DNA of 34,834 nucleotides, taken from NCBI GenBank assembly GCA_947624705.1, contig CANQLL010000008.1:1-34834 (forward strand). Direction: 5' to 3'. Position numbers and translations under genes: made by a program. This document shows, in pieces, positions 8,055 through 16,516 of the stretch. The DNA comes from an uncultured Bacilli bacterium (GTDB taxonomy: Bacteria; Bacillota_I; Bacilli_A; RF39; UBA660). Position 1 is the stretch's first letter. The number at the start of each line of letters is the position of its first letter. Below the pieces are notes generated by a model. It saw only the letters and a list, made by a program, of their open reading frames with translations. It was not told the origin of the DNA and did not search any database.

Positions 8055-8817
8055 CGTCTTTCCAATATATTTTTACTTTTTCTTCTTCAGGTATTTTTGC
8101 ATTTTCTAAAACAATATTTACGATTTTTTTCATATTTTCAATTTCTAAATCTTCCCCATTATAAATTCTAATTAAATAATTATTTACTTCAGGTAATTTA
8201 TCTATTTGTTTTAAATCTTCTAAATTATAACTTTTACCAAATACGTTTTTCATATTGACATAAAAATGATTAGGAATAAATTCATTTTTTAATTTATGAA
8301 AATTATAGATAAAGTAATGATCATCTTCATTTATTTGCTCATATTGAACTACTTTTTTCTGACTAAAACCCACATAAATTGGTTCTTGAATTAAATAATA
8401 CCCTATTATAGTTTTGCTATCCTCAAAAAAGGGATGATTATAACCTACAGCCACAGTTTTATTATTTTTTAAATCATCATGAATGTAAGAAACGGTATTA
8501 TAACTAGTTTGCAAAGTTTCTCTTAAATTATTTTGTGTAACTTGAATTACATTTTTTTCAAAATAAATAGATTTTTGACCATCATAAAAACTTTGCAAAG
8601 TATTATTATTTAACCATAAAACTATTTTTTTAAATTTAATTTTTTCTTCTATTTCATCATAGTATAATTCATAAATATTTATTTGGTCATCAGCTTGAAA
8701 AACATATTTTTTAAAACTATTATCATTAATAATAAAACAATTATCAATATCTCGAGCAAATGATTCATATAAATCAGTCATTAATAGTTTTAAAACTTCT
8801 TCATATTCTAAATTCAT
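8050..8817 (-). CDS. Hypothetical protein in the typA group
   Basis: 255 residues; ATG with AGGTGGG upstream, 7 bases after the ASCH gene's stop, so likely co-transcribed with it and typA. No signal peptide or membrane segment. Very acidic and aromatic, with alternating strands (IVLWLNNNTLQSFYDG, TIIGYYLIQEPIYVGFS, HYFIYNFHKL) suggesting a mostly beta fold, and a helical C-terminal tail rich in Glu and Lys. I do not recognise the family. The terminator that overlaps its stop makes it the last gene of the group. Confidence 0.7.
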   Translation of the reverse strand: MNLEYEEVLKLLMTDLYESFARDIDNCFIINDNSFKKYVFQADDQINIYELYYDEIEEKIKFKKIVLWLNNNTLQSFYDGQKSIYFEKNVIQVTQNNLRETLQTSYNTVSYIHDDLKNNKTVAVGYNHPFFEDSKTIIGYYLIQEPIYVGFSQKKVVQYEQINEDDHYFIYNFHKLKNEFIPNHFYVNMKNVFGKSYNLEDLKQIDKLPEVNNYLIRIYNGEDLEIENMKKIVNIVLENAKIPEEEKVKIYWKDE

Positions 8818-8824
8818 AACCCAC

Positions 8825-9154
8825 CTATTTAATTAATTTTATTTTTATTCCTAATACTCCATATTTTTGTTCTTGTTCTTTTGAATAAATATTAAATATT
8901 TCTATTAATTGTTTAGTTAATTTTTCATCTTGATATCCTAAAGAAATTAATAATTCTTGAAAAGTTGGATATTGATATAAATCTTCAACAACTACATTTA
9001 TTGTTTGCTTTAAATCAGGTAATTTAGCAAATTCAATGATATCACCAACTTTAATATTTTGTCTTTTTTCATCATATAATCTAAATTCAATTTGTTTCGT
9101 ACCATTTAAAATATTATTAAATGGTCTTTCTAATAATTTCATTTTATGTTTCAT
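8825..9154 (-). CDS. ASCH-domain protein
   Basis: 109 residues; ATG with AGAGGTTAGT upstream. The N-terminal half shows the ASCH signature: LERPFNNILNGTKQIEFRLYDEKR split as 'PF..I..GTK.IEFRLYD' at about 7-29, then KVGDIIEFAKL near 36-46, and a closing YGVLGIKIKLI. ASCH domains share the PUA-like beta-barrel and bind RNA or nucleotides; some relatives are amidohydrolases that act on modified cytidine, others are translation-linked. It lies 9 bases downstream of typA and 7 bases ahead of the next gene, so the context suggests a role near translation, but this is inference. Confidence 0.8.
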   Translation of the reverse strand: MKHKMKLLERPFNNILNGTKQIEFRLYDEKRQNIKVGDIIEFAKLPDLKQTINVVVEDLYQYPTFQELLISLGYQDEKLTKQLIEIFNIYSKEQEQKYGVLGIKIKLIK

Positions 9155-9163
9155 ACTAACCTC

Positions 9164-10966
9164 TTATCTATTATCTCGGAAACGATCTTTTGGATCAAGA
9201 ATCTTTTTACGTAATCTTATTTCATCGGGAGTAATTTCCACTAATTCATCATCTTCAATAAATTCTAAAGCTTCTTCTAAAGTAAATTTCTTTGGTTTAA
9301 CTAAAGCAATAGCATCATCACTTCCACTAGCTCTAGTGTTAGTTAATTGTTTATTTTTACAAGGATTAACATTTAAATCATTATCTCGATTATTAATACC
9401 CACGATCATGCCTACATAAACATCGACAGCTGGTTCAACAATCATAGTTCCTCTTTCTTGTAAGTTATATAAAGAGAAACCTAAGGTTTTACCATTTTCC
9501 ATTGATACTAATACACCATTTTTTCGCCCACTAATTTCCCCAACATAAGGTTTATAAGAATCAAAACTGCGTAGCATGATACCCTCACCCTTAGTGTTGG
9601 TAATAAAGGCACTACGATAACCAATTAAACCACGGGTTGGAGCGGAGAATTCTAAATGCGTGTAATTATCTTCGGTATTCGAAATATTTTGTAAAATAGC
9701 TTTTCTTTCTTGTAAATCATTGATGATTGTTCCCGAATATTCATCTGGACAATTAATAATAACATTTTCAAAAGGTTCACATTTTACCCCATCAATTTCT
9801 TGATATAAAACTTCGGGTTTAGAGACAGATAGTTCATAACCCTCTCGTCGCATGTTTTCAAGAAGAATCGATAAATGTAACTCACCCCGGCCCGAAACTT
9901 TAAAACCATCAGCATTAGGAAGTTCTTCAACTTCTAAACCAACATTGGTTTCTAATTCTTTATCTAATCTTTCTTTAATATGCCGATTAGTTAAGAATTT
10001 ACCACTTTGCCCCGCAAATGGGGAATTGTTAACTAGGAAATTCATCGATAAAGTAGGTTTTTCAATTTCAATTGGCGGTAAAGGATTAATTACATCTTTT
10101 TCACATATCGTATCGCCAATGGAAATTGTCGCACAGCCCGCAATTGTCACAATATCACCAAAGTAAGCTTCATTTACTTCTTTTTTATTTATCCCTTCAG
10201 TGACAAATAATTTAGATATTCGAAAAGAAGAGATATTACCATTATTACTAATTAAACTAACTGTTTCCCCTGATTTAATTTTTCCTTTATTAACTCGGCC
10301 TATTCCTAAGCGACCTATATAATCATCATAACCAAGTTGGGAAATTTGCATTTGTAAAGGATCATCACTATTTCCTGCAAAAGGTTTAACATGATTAACA
10401 ATTGTTTCTAAAAGAGGCGAAATATCTTTACCTTCTTCCTCTAAAGAAAGTTTAGCAATTCCATCGCGAGCTGCTCCATAGATAATTGGAAAATCTAATT
10501 GTTCATCAGTTGCGCCAAGCTCCACAAATAAATCAAAAGTCATATTAACAACTTCCTCAGCTCGCGCGTCTTTTTTATCAATTTTATTGATAAATAAAAT
10601 TGGTCTTAAATTTTGTTCTAAAGCTTTTTTTAACACAAACCTCGTTTGAGGCATTGGACCTTCAGCTGAATCAACTAATAAAATAACAGTATCAACAGTT
10701 TTAATAATTCTTTCCACTTCGGAAGAAAAATCAGCATGACCAGGTGTATCGACTATATTAATTTTATAATCTTTATAACGAATAGCACAGTTTTTCGAAT
10801 AAATAGTAATTCCTCTTTCTCTTTCTAAGTCATTACTATCCATAACACAATCGGCTACTTCTTCATTTTCGCGAAATACACCATTTTGATTTAATAAAGC
10901 ATCAACTAAAGTGCTTTTACCAGCATCAACATGAGCTACAACAGCAATGTTTATAATTTTATCCAT
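9164..10966 (-). CDS. typA: Ribosome-associated GTPase TypA/BipA
   Basis: 600 residues from the ATG at 10966, which has AAAAAGGAAGTG 6 bases ahead; an upstream in-frame GTG at 10990 has no ribosome site. BipA is a translational GTPase, paralogous to EF-G, that helps 50S assembly and stress or low-temperature growth. G1 is AHVDAGKSTL (residues 11-20; most BipA proteins read AHVDHGKTTL), G2 region ERERGITI, G3 DTPGHADF, G4 NKID, followed by domain II, EF-G-like domains III and V (GRGELHLSILLENMRREGYE, PTRGLIGYRS) and the BipA C-terminal domain (LYNLQERGTMIVEP, KPKKFTLEEALEFIEDDELVEITP). Full length for the family. Likely first gene of a three-gene unit with the ASCH gene and the unknown 255-residue gene. 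Confidence 0.95.
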   Translation of the reverse strand: MDKIINIAVVAHVDAGKSTLVDALLNQNGVFRENEEVADCVMDSNDLERERGITIYSKNCAIRYKDYKINIVDTPGHADFSSEVERIIKTVDTVILLVDSAEGPMPQTRFVLKKALEQNLRPILFINKIDKKDARAEEVVNMTFDLFVELGATDEQLDFPIIYGAARDGIAKLSLEEEGKDISPLLETIVNHVKPFAGNSDDPLQMQISQLGYDDYIGRLGIGRVNKGKIKSGETVSLISNNGNISSFRISKLFVTEGINKKEVNEAYFGDIVTIAGCATISIGDTICEKDVINPLPPIEIEKPTLSMNFLVNNSPFAGQSGKFLTNRHIKERLDKELETNVGLEVEELPNADGFKVSGRGELHLSILLENMRREGYELSVSKPEVLYQEIDGVKCEPFENVIINCPDEYSGTIINDLQERKAILQNISNTEDNYTHLEFSAPTRGLIGYRSAFITNTKGEGIMLRSFDSYKPYVGEISGRKNGVLVSMENGKTLGFSLYNLQERGTMIVEPAVDVYVGMIVGINNRDNDLNVNPCKNKQLTNTRASGSDDAIALVKPKKFTLEEALEFIEDDELVEITPDEIRLRKKILDPKDRFRDNR

Positions 10967-11037
10967 AACTAACACTTCCTTTTTACGCACTTTAGATAAT
11001 ACAACAAAACCCTTATTTTGACAAGTGAAAACAACAA

Positions 11038-11064
11038 AAAAGATAATAAGTTTTTTATTATCTT
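11038..11064 (-). terminator. Terminator after the tandem surface-protein gene
   Basis: GATAATAA (11042-11049) and TTATTATC (11054-11061) pair, extended by flanking A/T pairs; on the minus strand the stem is followed by TTTTTTGTTG. About 80 bases past the stop at 11143. Confidence 0.75.
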
Positions 11065-11142
11065 TAAAATGATGTAAATTTATTTTGACAAAGCAAAGTT
11101 AACACTTTCACTTAATTACTTTTATTTTTATGAGATTCCAAA

Positions 11143-13509
11143 TCATCGCACCTCATATGGATTATTTACACTTCCGTCTCCATTGGTAACCAATGTATCA
11201 GCTTTTAAATTAATAACAGGAAACAAAGAGTACATACTATCAACACTTTCATTTCCAAAACCGCCGTAGCCACTGATTAATATGTTAACACTACCACTGC
11301 TACTACTAAAATCAGTAGGTGTCAGACTCATCGAAAAATCATTTTTATATAAATAATTAGATCCAGCGCCTTCCCAAGACAATCCAGCATAATTCATTTC
11401 ATCGGCACTTAATAATCCAATTTTTAATTTGTACACGCCTCCATACGTATGATATCTCGTTTCTTTAACCACTGTTGTATCTTCTTCTAAATAATCTGGA
11501 CCTACAGTTGAATCTGGACATACTAAAGTTGGGTAACCGTAGTTTGAACCTGAATTATGAACTCTTTCGTAAGCTCCATAGTACATATCGTTTGTTCCAT
11601 TTTCACTTCCCCTTGCATAACTTGTATCATTACAATACGTTCCATAAGCAATATTATCGTCAAAATCTTTTAAGGTTGTTCTATACCAATCTTCTAAGCT
11701 TATTTTAATTCTACTATCCTTTCCATTATGGGTATTGCTAAATGTATTATCACTTGCACTATAGGTACTTTCACATGGGTCGTTTGTTGTACATGGTGTA
11801 TTATCATATGTATAACCAACATATTTCCGTGAGTTATTTGATAAATTAAATACAGACGGACGTACTGGAGTTTTTGAAATCAATCTTATTGTTTCATCTC
11901 CATTAATACGTACAATCTGCCAATCTTGTCCAGCAAATTTTACATAGTTGTTATTTACATTTCCTCTAAAATAATAACTTGTTCCTTTATCATCTATAGC
12001 ACTAAATAGTCCACTTCCAGTTGATGTCGAAGTACCATCTGATAGTGGCTCCCCTTGGGTGAAATTTGGTGTCTTTCCAACTTTATATGTATTAGTTCTT
12101 TGTGCATCAGCTATTACTTTGTCTTTTAATTTAGGTAATTCTTTAAAATTGACTGTACATTCGGTATCTTTACTTGGACTAGTTATTGTTAATGTGTTAT
12201 TTGCTTCATTATAACTTCCGCTTTGTCCATTGGTACAGGTTACTCCTTTACTTGTATCATATACATAGCCAGAATTTGGATATACTTTCATTGTTGTCGT
12301 TGTTTTATAGTCTGTTGTTTTTTCATTTGTCTTTATTTTATAAGCTTTACTTTCGCTTGTTCCATTTCCACTTTCTACTATAGCATCTGCTCTTAAATTA
12401 ATTACTGGTCTTATAGCTCCTCCGCCAAAAACAACTGTTGCTCCCGCAACTGACCATCCTGGTTCTGAATAATTCATTATTACACTATTTCCACTACTTG
12501 AATTTTCAAATGATTGAGGCGTCATTGTATACCATCCGCCTATCGCATCTGATAAACTATTATACAAGTAATAACTTTTGTTTCCATTTTGATAATATGC
12601 GCCAGCATATACTAGTTCATCGTATGTTAATAATCCAATTGGATATTTTAATCCGCCATTTCCTATTGTCGTATCATTTACTGTATATCGATCATTTTTC
12701 TGTTCGCATTTTAAACTTACTTGATTATTTATTCTTCTTCCATAGGCTCCATAATTTGTATAATTTGTTCCTATTCCATCTCCATTATATAAACTTCGAT
12801 CGTTACAATATATACTATCTGCCATTATATCTTCATACCCTGTTAAATAATCTTCATAAAATTTATCAATAGTTTGTTTTACTGTACTATCTGTACTGCT
12901 TTTATTGACAGTTTCATTTACATCATTACTTGAATCACTATATGTATAGCCGACATATTTATTAGCATTGTATGTTTCATTAAATCTTGGTTTTGATGCT
13001 ATATCAGTTTTTAAGCTTCCATTATAATATGTTCTATTTAATGCTCCATCTAATATTAATCTAACACTTCCATCCCCATTTATTCTTACAACTCGCCATG
13101 TAAATCCTGCTAAACTTACATAATTATCTGTTATAGCTCCGCGAAAGTAATAACTTGTTCCATAATCATCTTCAGCACTCGCTAAGACCGCTTCATCACT
13201 AGCACTTACACTTTGACCCGGTGTTGTTGTTGGTTTAGTTACTTGATGAGTTGTTAATATTTTTTCTACTAAACTTCCTTCTACATATCCACCATTTGCT
13301 TTAGTATTAATTTTTATTTTTTTACTAGTAGTTGTTTTAAAAGCGGAATATCTATCTGATGAAAACAAATACATAGCAAAACTAGTATATATAAATATAC
13401 TTAATATTGCTACTCCTAAAATACTATAATATTTAAATTTTTTACTATGTATACCTTTTCCTTGAATTTTTTTTAATTCTTTTTTATAGTTAAATTTTTT
13501 AAGACGCAT
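11143..13509 (-). CDS. Large surface protein with two copies of a 'YYFRG...WRVVRINGDG' module
   Basis: 788 residues, ATG with AAGGTGATAT upstream. A basic N terminus and one membrane segment (about 28-50) anchor or export it; the rest is extracytoplasmic. The same module occurs twice: GTSYYFRGAITDNYVSLAG then WRVVRINGDGSVRLI from about residue 117, and GTSYYFRGNVNNNYVKFAG then WQIVRINGDETIRLIS from about 508. Each copy runs about 270 residues through KYVGYTY, a helix with IYCNDRS or TYCNDTS, IGLLTYDELVYAG or IGLLSADEMNYAG, and ends in PVINLRAD or PVINLKADT. Between them sits an Ig-like stretch (MKVYPNSGYVYDT...GVTCTNGQ). I have seen such modules in uncultured gut Firmicutes but know no function. 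No sorting signal at the C terminus. Some late nucleotide blocks of the two modules are clearly diverged, so the duplication is old. Confidence 0.8.
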   Translation of the reverse strand: MRLKKFNYKKELKKIQGKGIHSKKFKYYSILGVAILSIFIYTSFAMYLFSSDRYSAFKTTTSKKIKINTKANGGYVEGSLVEKILTTHQVTKPTTTPGQSVSASDEAVLASAEDDYGTSYYFRGAITDNYVSLAGFTWRVVRINGDGSVRLILDGALNRTYYNGSLKTDIASKPRFNETYNANKYVGYTYSDSSNDVNETVNKSSTDSTVKQTIDKFYEDYLTGYEDIMADSIYCNDRSLYNGDGIGTNYTNYGAYGRRINNQVSLKCEQKNDRYTVNDTTIGNGGLKYPIGLLTYDELVYAGAYYQNGNKSYYLYNSLSDAIGGWYTMTPQSFENSSSGNSVIMNYSEPGWSVAGATVVFGGGAIRPVINLRADAIVESGNGTSESKAYKIKTNEKTTDYKTTTTMKVYPNSGYVYDTSKGVTCTNGQSGSYNEANNTLTITSPSKDTECTVNFKELPKLKDKVIADAQRTNTYKVGKTPNFTQGEPLSDGTSTSTGSGLFSAIDDKGTSYYFRGNVNNNYVKFAGQDWQIVRINGDETIRLISKTPVRPSVFNLSNNSRKYVGYTYDNTPCTTNDPCESTYSASDNTFSNTHNGKDSRIKISLEDWYRTTLKDFDDNIAYGTYCNDTSYARGSENGTNDMYYGAYERVHNSGSNYGYPTLVCPDSTVGPDYLEEDTTVVKETRYHTYGGVYKLKIGLLSADEMNYAGLSWEGAGSNYLYKNDFSMSLTPTDFSSSSGSVNILISGYGGFGNESVDSMYSLFPVINLKADTLVTNGDGSVNNPYEVR

Positions 13510-13573
13510 TATATCACCTTCATATTATCCCTATTTTAACTTTAACACATTCGCCAATCCTTTGGCAATAGAT

Positions 13574-14122
13574 TTATTTTCGTTTTTTTAAGGTTGGCTT
13601 AATAATTATTTCAAATGCTTTGACAAATATAGTAATAGCAAATATTATATATAATATTTCTAAAATAAATCTAAAACAAAATATCAAAACAGTACTAAGC
13701 GGGGCAAATAAAATACTAAATATACCTGTTCCTAAATCTCTAATAAATAAGAATGGTAATTTGATTAAAGAAATTAAAATTAAAGTCAAAACTAATTTTA
13801 AAATCAAACTTATTACTTCTTTAACATCTTTACTAGCAATATATTTAACTATATCTTCTACTACTTTTAAAAATTCATTAAAAAAGTCATTAATTGTATT
13901 AGCAGATTCTTGAACTGGTGTATCTATACCATGTTCTTTTAAAATAGTATTAACTAAATCATTAAAATTACCAAATTCAGTTACTATTTCTTCCTCACTT
14001 TTACCGGTTTTTAATTTTCGAGTAAAAGTAGATTTATATTTACGTAAAACTTTTTTTAAATCATCATCTGGTAATTTTGTTAAACTTTCTTCTAGTTTCT
14101 TTAAAAATTCATCTTTTTTCAT
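13574..14122 (-). CDS. HAAS/DUF1700-type membrane protein
   Basis: 182 residues; ATG with AAAGGTGG upstream. The N-terminal about 70 residues (MKKDEFLKKLEESLTKLPD then KYKSTF and EEIVTEFGNFNDLVNTIL) match the HAAS signalling domain: a three-helix unit with 'L..LP..e...il..Y...f' and 'lG.p..la..il'. The rest has an amphipathic helix and two or three hydrophobic segments (about 107-175). Proteins of this kind are often paired with a PadR regulator; none is visible here. It lies 64 bases upstream of the tandem surface-protein gene on the same strand and may be co-transcribed with it. Likely a membrane sensor or envelope-stress component; that is inference. Confidence 0.75.
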   Translation of the reverse strand: MKKDEFLKKLEESLTKLPDDDLKKVLRKYKSTFTRKLKTGKSEEEIVTEFGNFNDLVNTILKEHGIDTPVQESANTINDFFNEFLKVVEDIVKYIASKDVKEVISLILKLVLTLILISLIKLPFLFIRDLGTGIFSILFAPLSTVLIFCFRFILEILYIIFAITIFVKAFEIIIKPTLKKRK

Positions 14123-14201
14123 ATTCCACCTTTTTCTAATAAAAATTATATCAGCTTTTAATTATTTTTTAAATATGATAATATTGATTTGGTGATTATA
14201 T

Positions 14202-14516
14202 ATGGATGGAAGAATAGTTGAAACTATTTACAAAACTAGTAAAGGCCATTGTTTTGGTGAAAAAGGAAATATTAATGGAAAATTAATATTAACAAATATA
14301 AGAATTTATTTAGAAATAGATGAAGAAAGCAAAATGAATGAAATTATTCTTTCTGAAGTAGACAAAGTATCTATTGGAGGAATAAATGTTTTAAGATTTG
14401 ATTTGAAAAATGGAGAAAGATATAATTTTTTAGTTAATAATATTATTAGCTGGTATTTTGCTGTAAAAAAAGTAATAAAAAAAAGTAATAATTATATTGA
14501 TTACTACCCTTTTTAA
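14202..14516 (+). CDS. Small PH-like/GRAM-like domain protein
   Basis: 104 residues; ATG with TTGGTGAT upstream. Pattern of seven short beta strands and a C-terminal helix: GKLILTNIRIYLEI, EIILSEVDKVSIGGINVLRFDLKNGERYNFLV, ISWYFAVKKVIKKS. 'G.l.LT..r' followed by 'i.l.dI..v' and 'l.i...nG..y.F.v.....W...i' is the bacterial PH/GRAM layout. No membrane segment. Family assignment by pattern only. Its TAA overlaps the TAA of the convergent polysaccharide deacetylase gene, so transcription must run through the end of one gene into the antisense of the other. Confidence 0.65.
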   Translation: MDGRIVETIYKTSKGHCFGEKGNINGKLILTNIRIYLEIDEESKMNEIILSEVDKVSIGGINVLRFDLKNGERYNFLVNNIISWYFAVKKVIKKSNNYIDYYPF

Positions 14517-15925
14517 TTATTAATTCTTTGATGAGCACCAGGAGAAGTTACATCTAATGGAGCAAAATGATAGCCATTAGTTAAACCATATTGAATAATG
14601 CTTTCAACCGCATCAACACTAAAACTTTTAACATCATGTTGCAAAACATTACTGTAACTACTTCTTAAATTAGAAGTAACATTTTTAATAACTTGAGCAG
14701 TTGAAGTAGTTTCTCCGGCATCACCACTAGATACATTCCAATCAAAATACTTATAACCACGCACTTCTAATTCGTTTGCTAAAGTTGTCATTATTCCTGG
14801 GGTATATTTTCTACTTACTGTATTAGAACTTCCTCCGGGAAAACGCACTAAACGGGTTTCTTTTCCCGTTAATCTTTTAATTTTATCTTGCATATTATTT
14901 AAATCAGCAAAATAATTATCAACACTAGCATAAATGTAAGAATAATTATGAGTATAAGTATGAATTGCAATCGAATGTCCTTCGTTTGCTGCTCTAGTAA
15001 TCATACTTTCATAAGCCGGATACTGATTGGTGACAAAAAATGTCGCTTTAACATCATATTTTTTTAAAACATCTAATAATCGAGCTGTATGAGGACCAGG
15101 TCCATCATCAAAAGTTAAATAAATTGTTTTTTCACTTGGTGTAACATCTACATTTTTATTATAAACTGTAACATTACGACTAACTTTAGCAACATTACCA
15201 GCTTCATCTGTAACTTCGTAATTTATTGTATATTTACCTGGTGAATTTGAATTAACAGATCCATTTACTCTAACTTTATCTTTTAAATCTTCGTCGCAAT
15301 TATCACTAGTTGTAACACCTTCATCACTAAAATTTTCGCCAACTAAGATATAAATATCACTATTGCCATTTAAATTAATAGTAGGATTTTCTTTATCTTC
15401 TTTTTTATAATCATAAGTTTTTTTAGTAATATTATTTGCGCTATCTTTTACTTCAAAAACTAATTTGTCATATTCAACTTTTATCTCAACTTTATCAGTT
15501 ATATCACCATCTAAGTTATCTAAAGCTTTATATTCATAATTTTTAATTTTTCCATTCGGACAAATAGTTAATTCATTTTCGTTACTAACTGTAAGGCTAG
15601 GTGATTTTTTATCAACTACTTTAATAGTTTGATTAATACTTTTAGTTTTATTTTTATATTTAACCTGGTATTTTATTTTATAAGTTCCTAACTTAGTATT
15701 ATCTACTTTTCCTTTTACATCATATTTAACATTTGAACAAGTAAAAATATTACCATAACAAGCTTTTTTTAATTTAGGTTCAAATTTGTCATTTACATTA
15801 ATAGATATATTAGAATTACCCTCTAATTCAATTTTAAAATCTTTTTTAAATAATAGTAGAGCAAAAATTAATAATAAAATAAATCCTAATAAACATACTA
15901 AAAAAAGTATTTTTTTCTTATTCAT
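14513..15925 (-). CDS. Exported polysaccharide (peptidoglycan-type) deacetylase with Ig-like domains
   Basis: 470 residues; ATG with AAGGTAGT upstream. One N-terminal membrane segment (about 5-27), then two or three Ig-like domains of the DUF5011 type (for example NGNSDIYILVGENFSDEGV then YTINYEVTDEAGNVAKVSR), then a NodB domain from about 265: motif 1 TFDDGPGPH (Asp pair), motif 2 HTYTHNY (metal His pair), motif 3 VRFPGGSSN, motif 4 FDWNVSSGDAG, motif 5 VLQHDV. All catalytic residues are present. Family enzymes remove N-acetyl groups from GlcNAc or MurNAc in wall glycans, lowering lysozyme sensitivity, and work outside the membrane. A palindrome overlaps its promoter region. Confidence 0.9.
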   Translation of the reverse strand: MNKKKILFLVCLLGFILLLIFALLLFKKDFKIELEGNSNISINVNDKFEPKLKKACYGNIFTCSNVKYDVKGKVDNTKLGTYKIKYQVKYKNKTKSINQTIKVVDKKSPSLTVSNENELTICPNGKIKNYEYKALDNLDGDITDKVEIKVEYDKLVFEVKDSANNITKKTYDYKKEDKENPTINLNGNSDIYILVGENFSDEGVTTSDNCDEDLKDKVRVNGSVNSNSPGKYTINYEVTDEAGNVAKVSRNVTVYNKNVDVTPSEKTIYLTFDDGPGPHTARLLDVLKKYDVKATFFVTNQYPAYESMITRAANEGHSIAIHTYTHNYSYIYASVDNYFADLNNMQDKIKRLTGKETRLVRFPGGSSNTVSRKYTPGIMTTLANELEVRGYKYFDWNVSSGDAGETTSTAQVIKNVTSNLRSSYSNVLQHDVKSFSVDAVESIIQYGLTNGYHFAPLDVTSPGAHQRINN

Positions 15926-15944
15926 ACTACCTTACACCATTACT

Positions 15945-15973
15945 AGTATAACACAACTTTTAAAAAAGTTGCA
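15945..15973 (-). promoter_or_regulatory. Promoter with an overlapping 18-bp palindrome, ahead of the deacetylase gene
   Basis: On the minus strand a -10 box TATACT (15945-15950) lies 20 bases ahead of the deacetylase ATG. The palindrome CAACTTTTTTAAAAGTTG (15954-15971; 8-bp arms, 2-base centre) fills the spacer and the -35 area, where only a poor -35 (TGCAAC) is seen. A repressor or activator site is plausible; alternatively a weak bidirectional hairpin terminator. Confidence 0.4.
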
Positions 15974-16058
15974 CCATATTAATTTATATTGTGTGACTTA
16001 TAGTTAAAATGTCTAAATACGATTTTAAAAGAAAAAATATCCCCAAAACATTTTAAAA

Positions 16059-16442
16059 TTATAAATTTTTCCAATATTCTACAAATTTATAATCGCCATT
16101 TTCAATCTTTAGTTTTTCTTCAAAACCATATTTAAGAGCTAATTTTTTCCTATTTTTAAATTTTGTATTATCTAGAACAATTTTGGCTTTTTTATAACCT
16201 TTATCTTTTAAGAAAGAAAATATTTCTAGCATAGCATCTTCATGATCAAATAAACTATTTAGTGATCTTTCTTCTACACACATATCAGCTGTATCCTGAT
16301 TTTTATAAAAGAAAAATTCATGTTCTTCCCCATTGTAATCAATAATATAAAATTCAGCTGTATTGTTTTCTAAGCATTCTTCTAAATATGATCTTCCTTG
16401 TCGTTTTTGATATTCTCCTAAAGTTAATCTTTTTAAATTCAT
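16059..16442 (-). CDS. Small protein, possible GNAT-like acetyltransferase
   Basis: 127 residues; ATG with a good AAAGGAG about 9 bases upstream. Pattern strand-strand-helix-strand-helix-strand: AEFYIIDYNGEEHEFFFY, a helix (EDAMLEIFSFLKDKGY), KKAKIVLDNTKF, then NRKKLALKYGFEEKLK and FVEYWKNL. The last part copies the 'N..a..lYeklGF' end of GNAT enzymes, but the acetyl-CoA pyrophosphate loop (Q/RxxGxG/A) is absent and the protein is short, so it may be a reduced or inactive relative. Monocistronic, 74 bases from the sortase gene upstream. Confidence 0.65.
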   Translation of the reverse strand: MNLKRLTLGEYQKRQGRSYLEECLENNTAEFYIIDYNGEEHEFFFYKNQDTADMCVEERSLNSLFDHEDAMLEIFSFLKDKGYKKAKIVLDNTKFKNRKKLALKYGFEEKLKIENGDYKFVEYWKNL

Positions 16443-16516
16443 AATAATTTCTCCTTTAAATATACCAATATTGTATCAATAAAACCATTATTTATAAACA
16501 TGTTTTGTATTATAAA

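Noticed and set aside
11475-12872. Tyr/Leu/His-rich plus-strand frames in the tandem surface-protein gene
   Set aside because: Composition is a complement of a Thr/Asn/Ser-rich coding strand, with no start signals.
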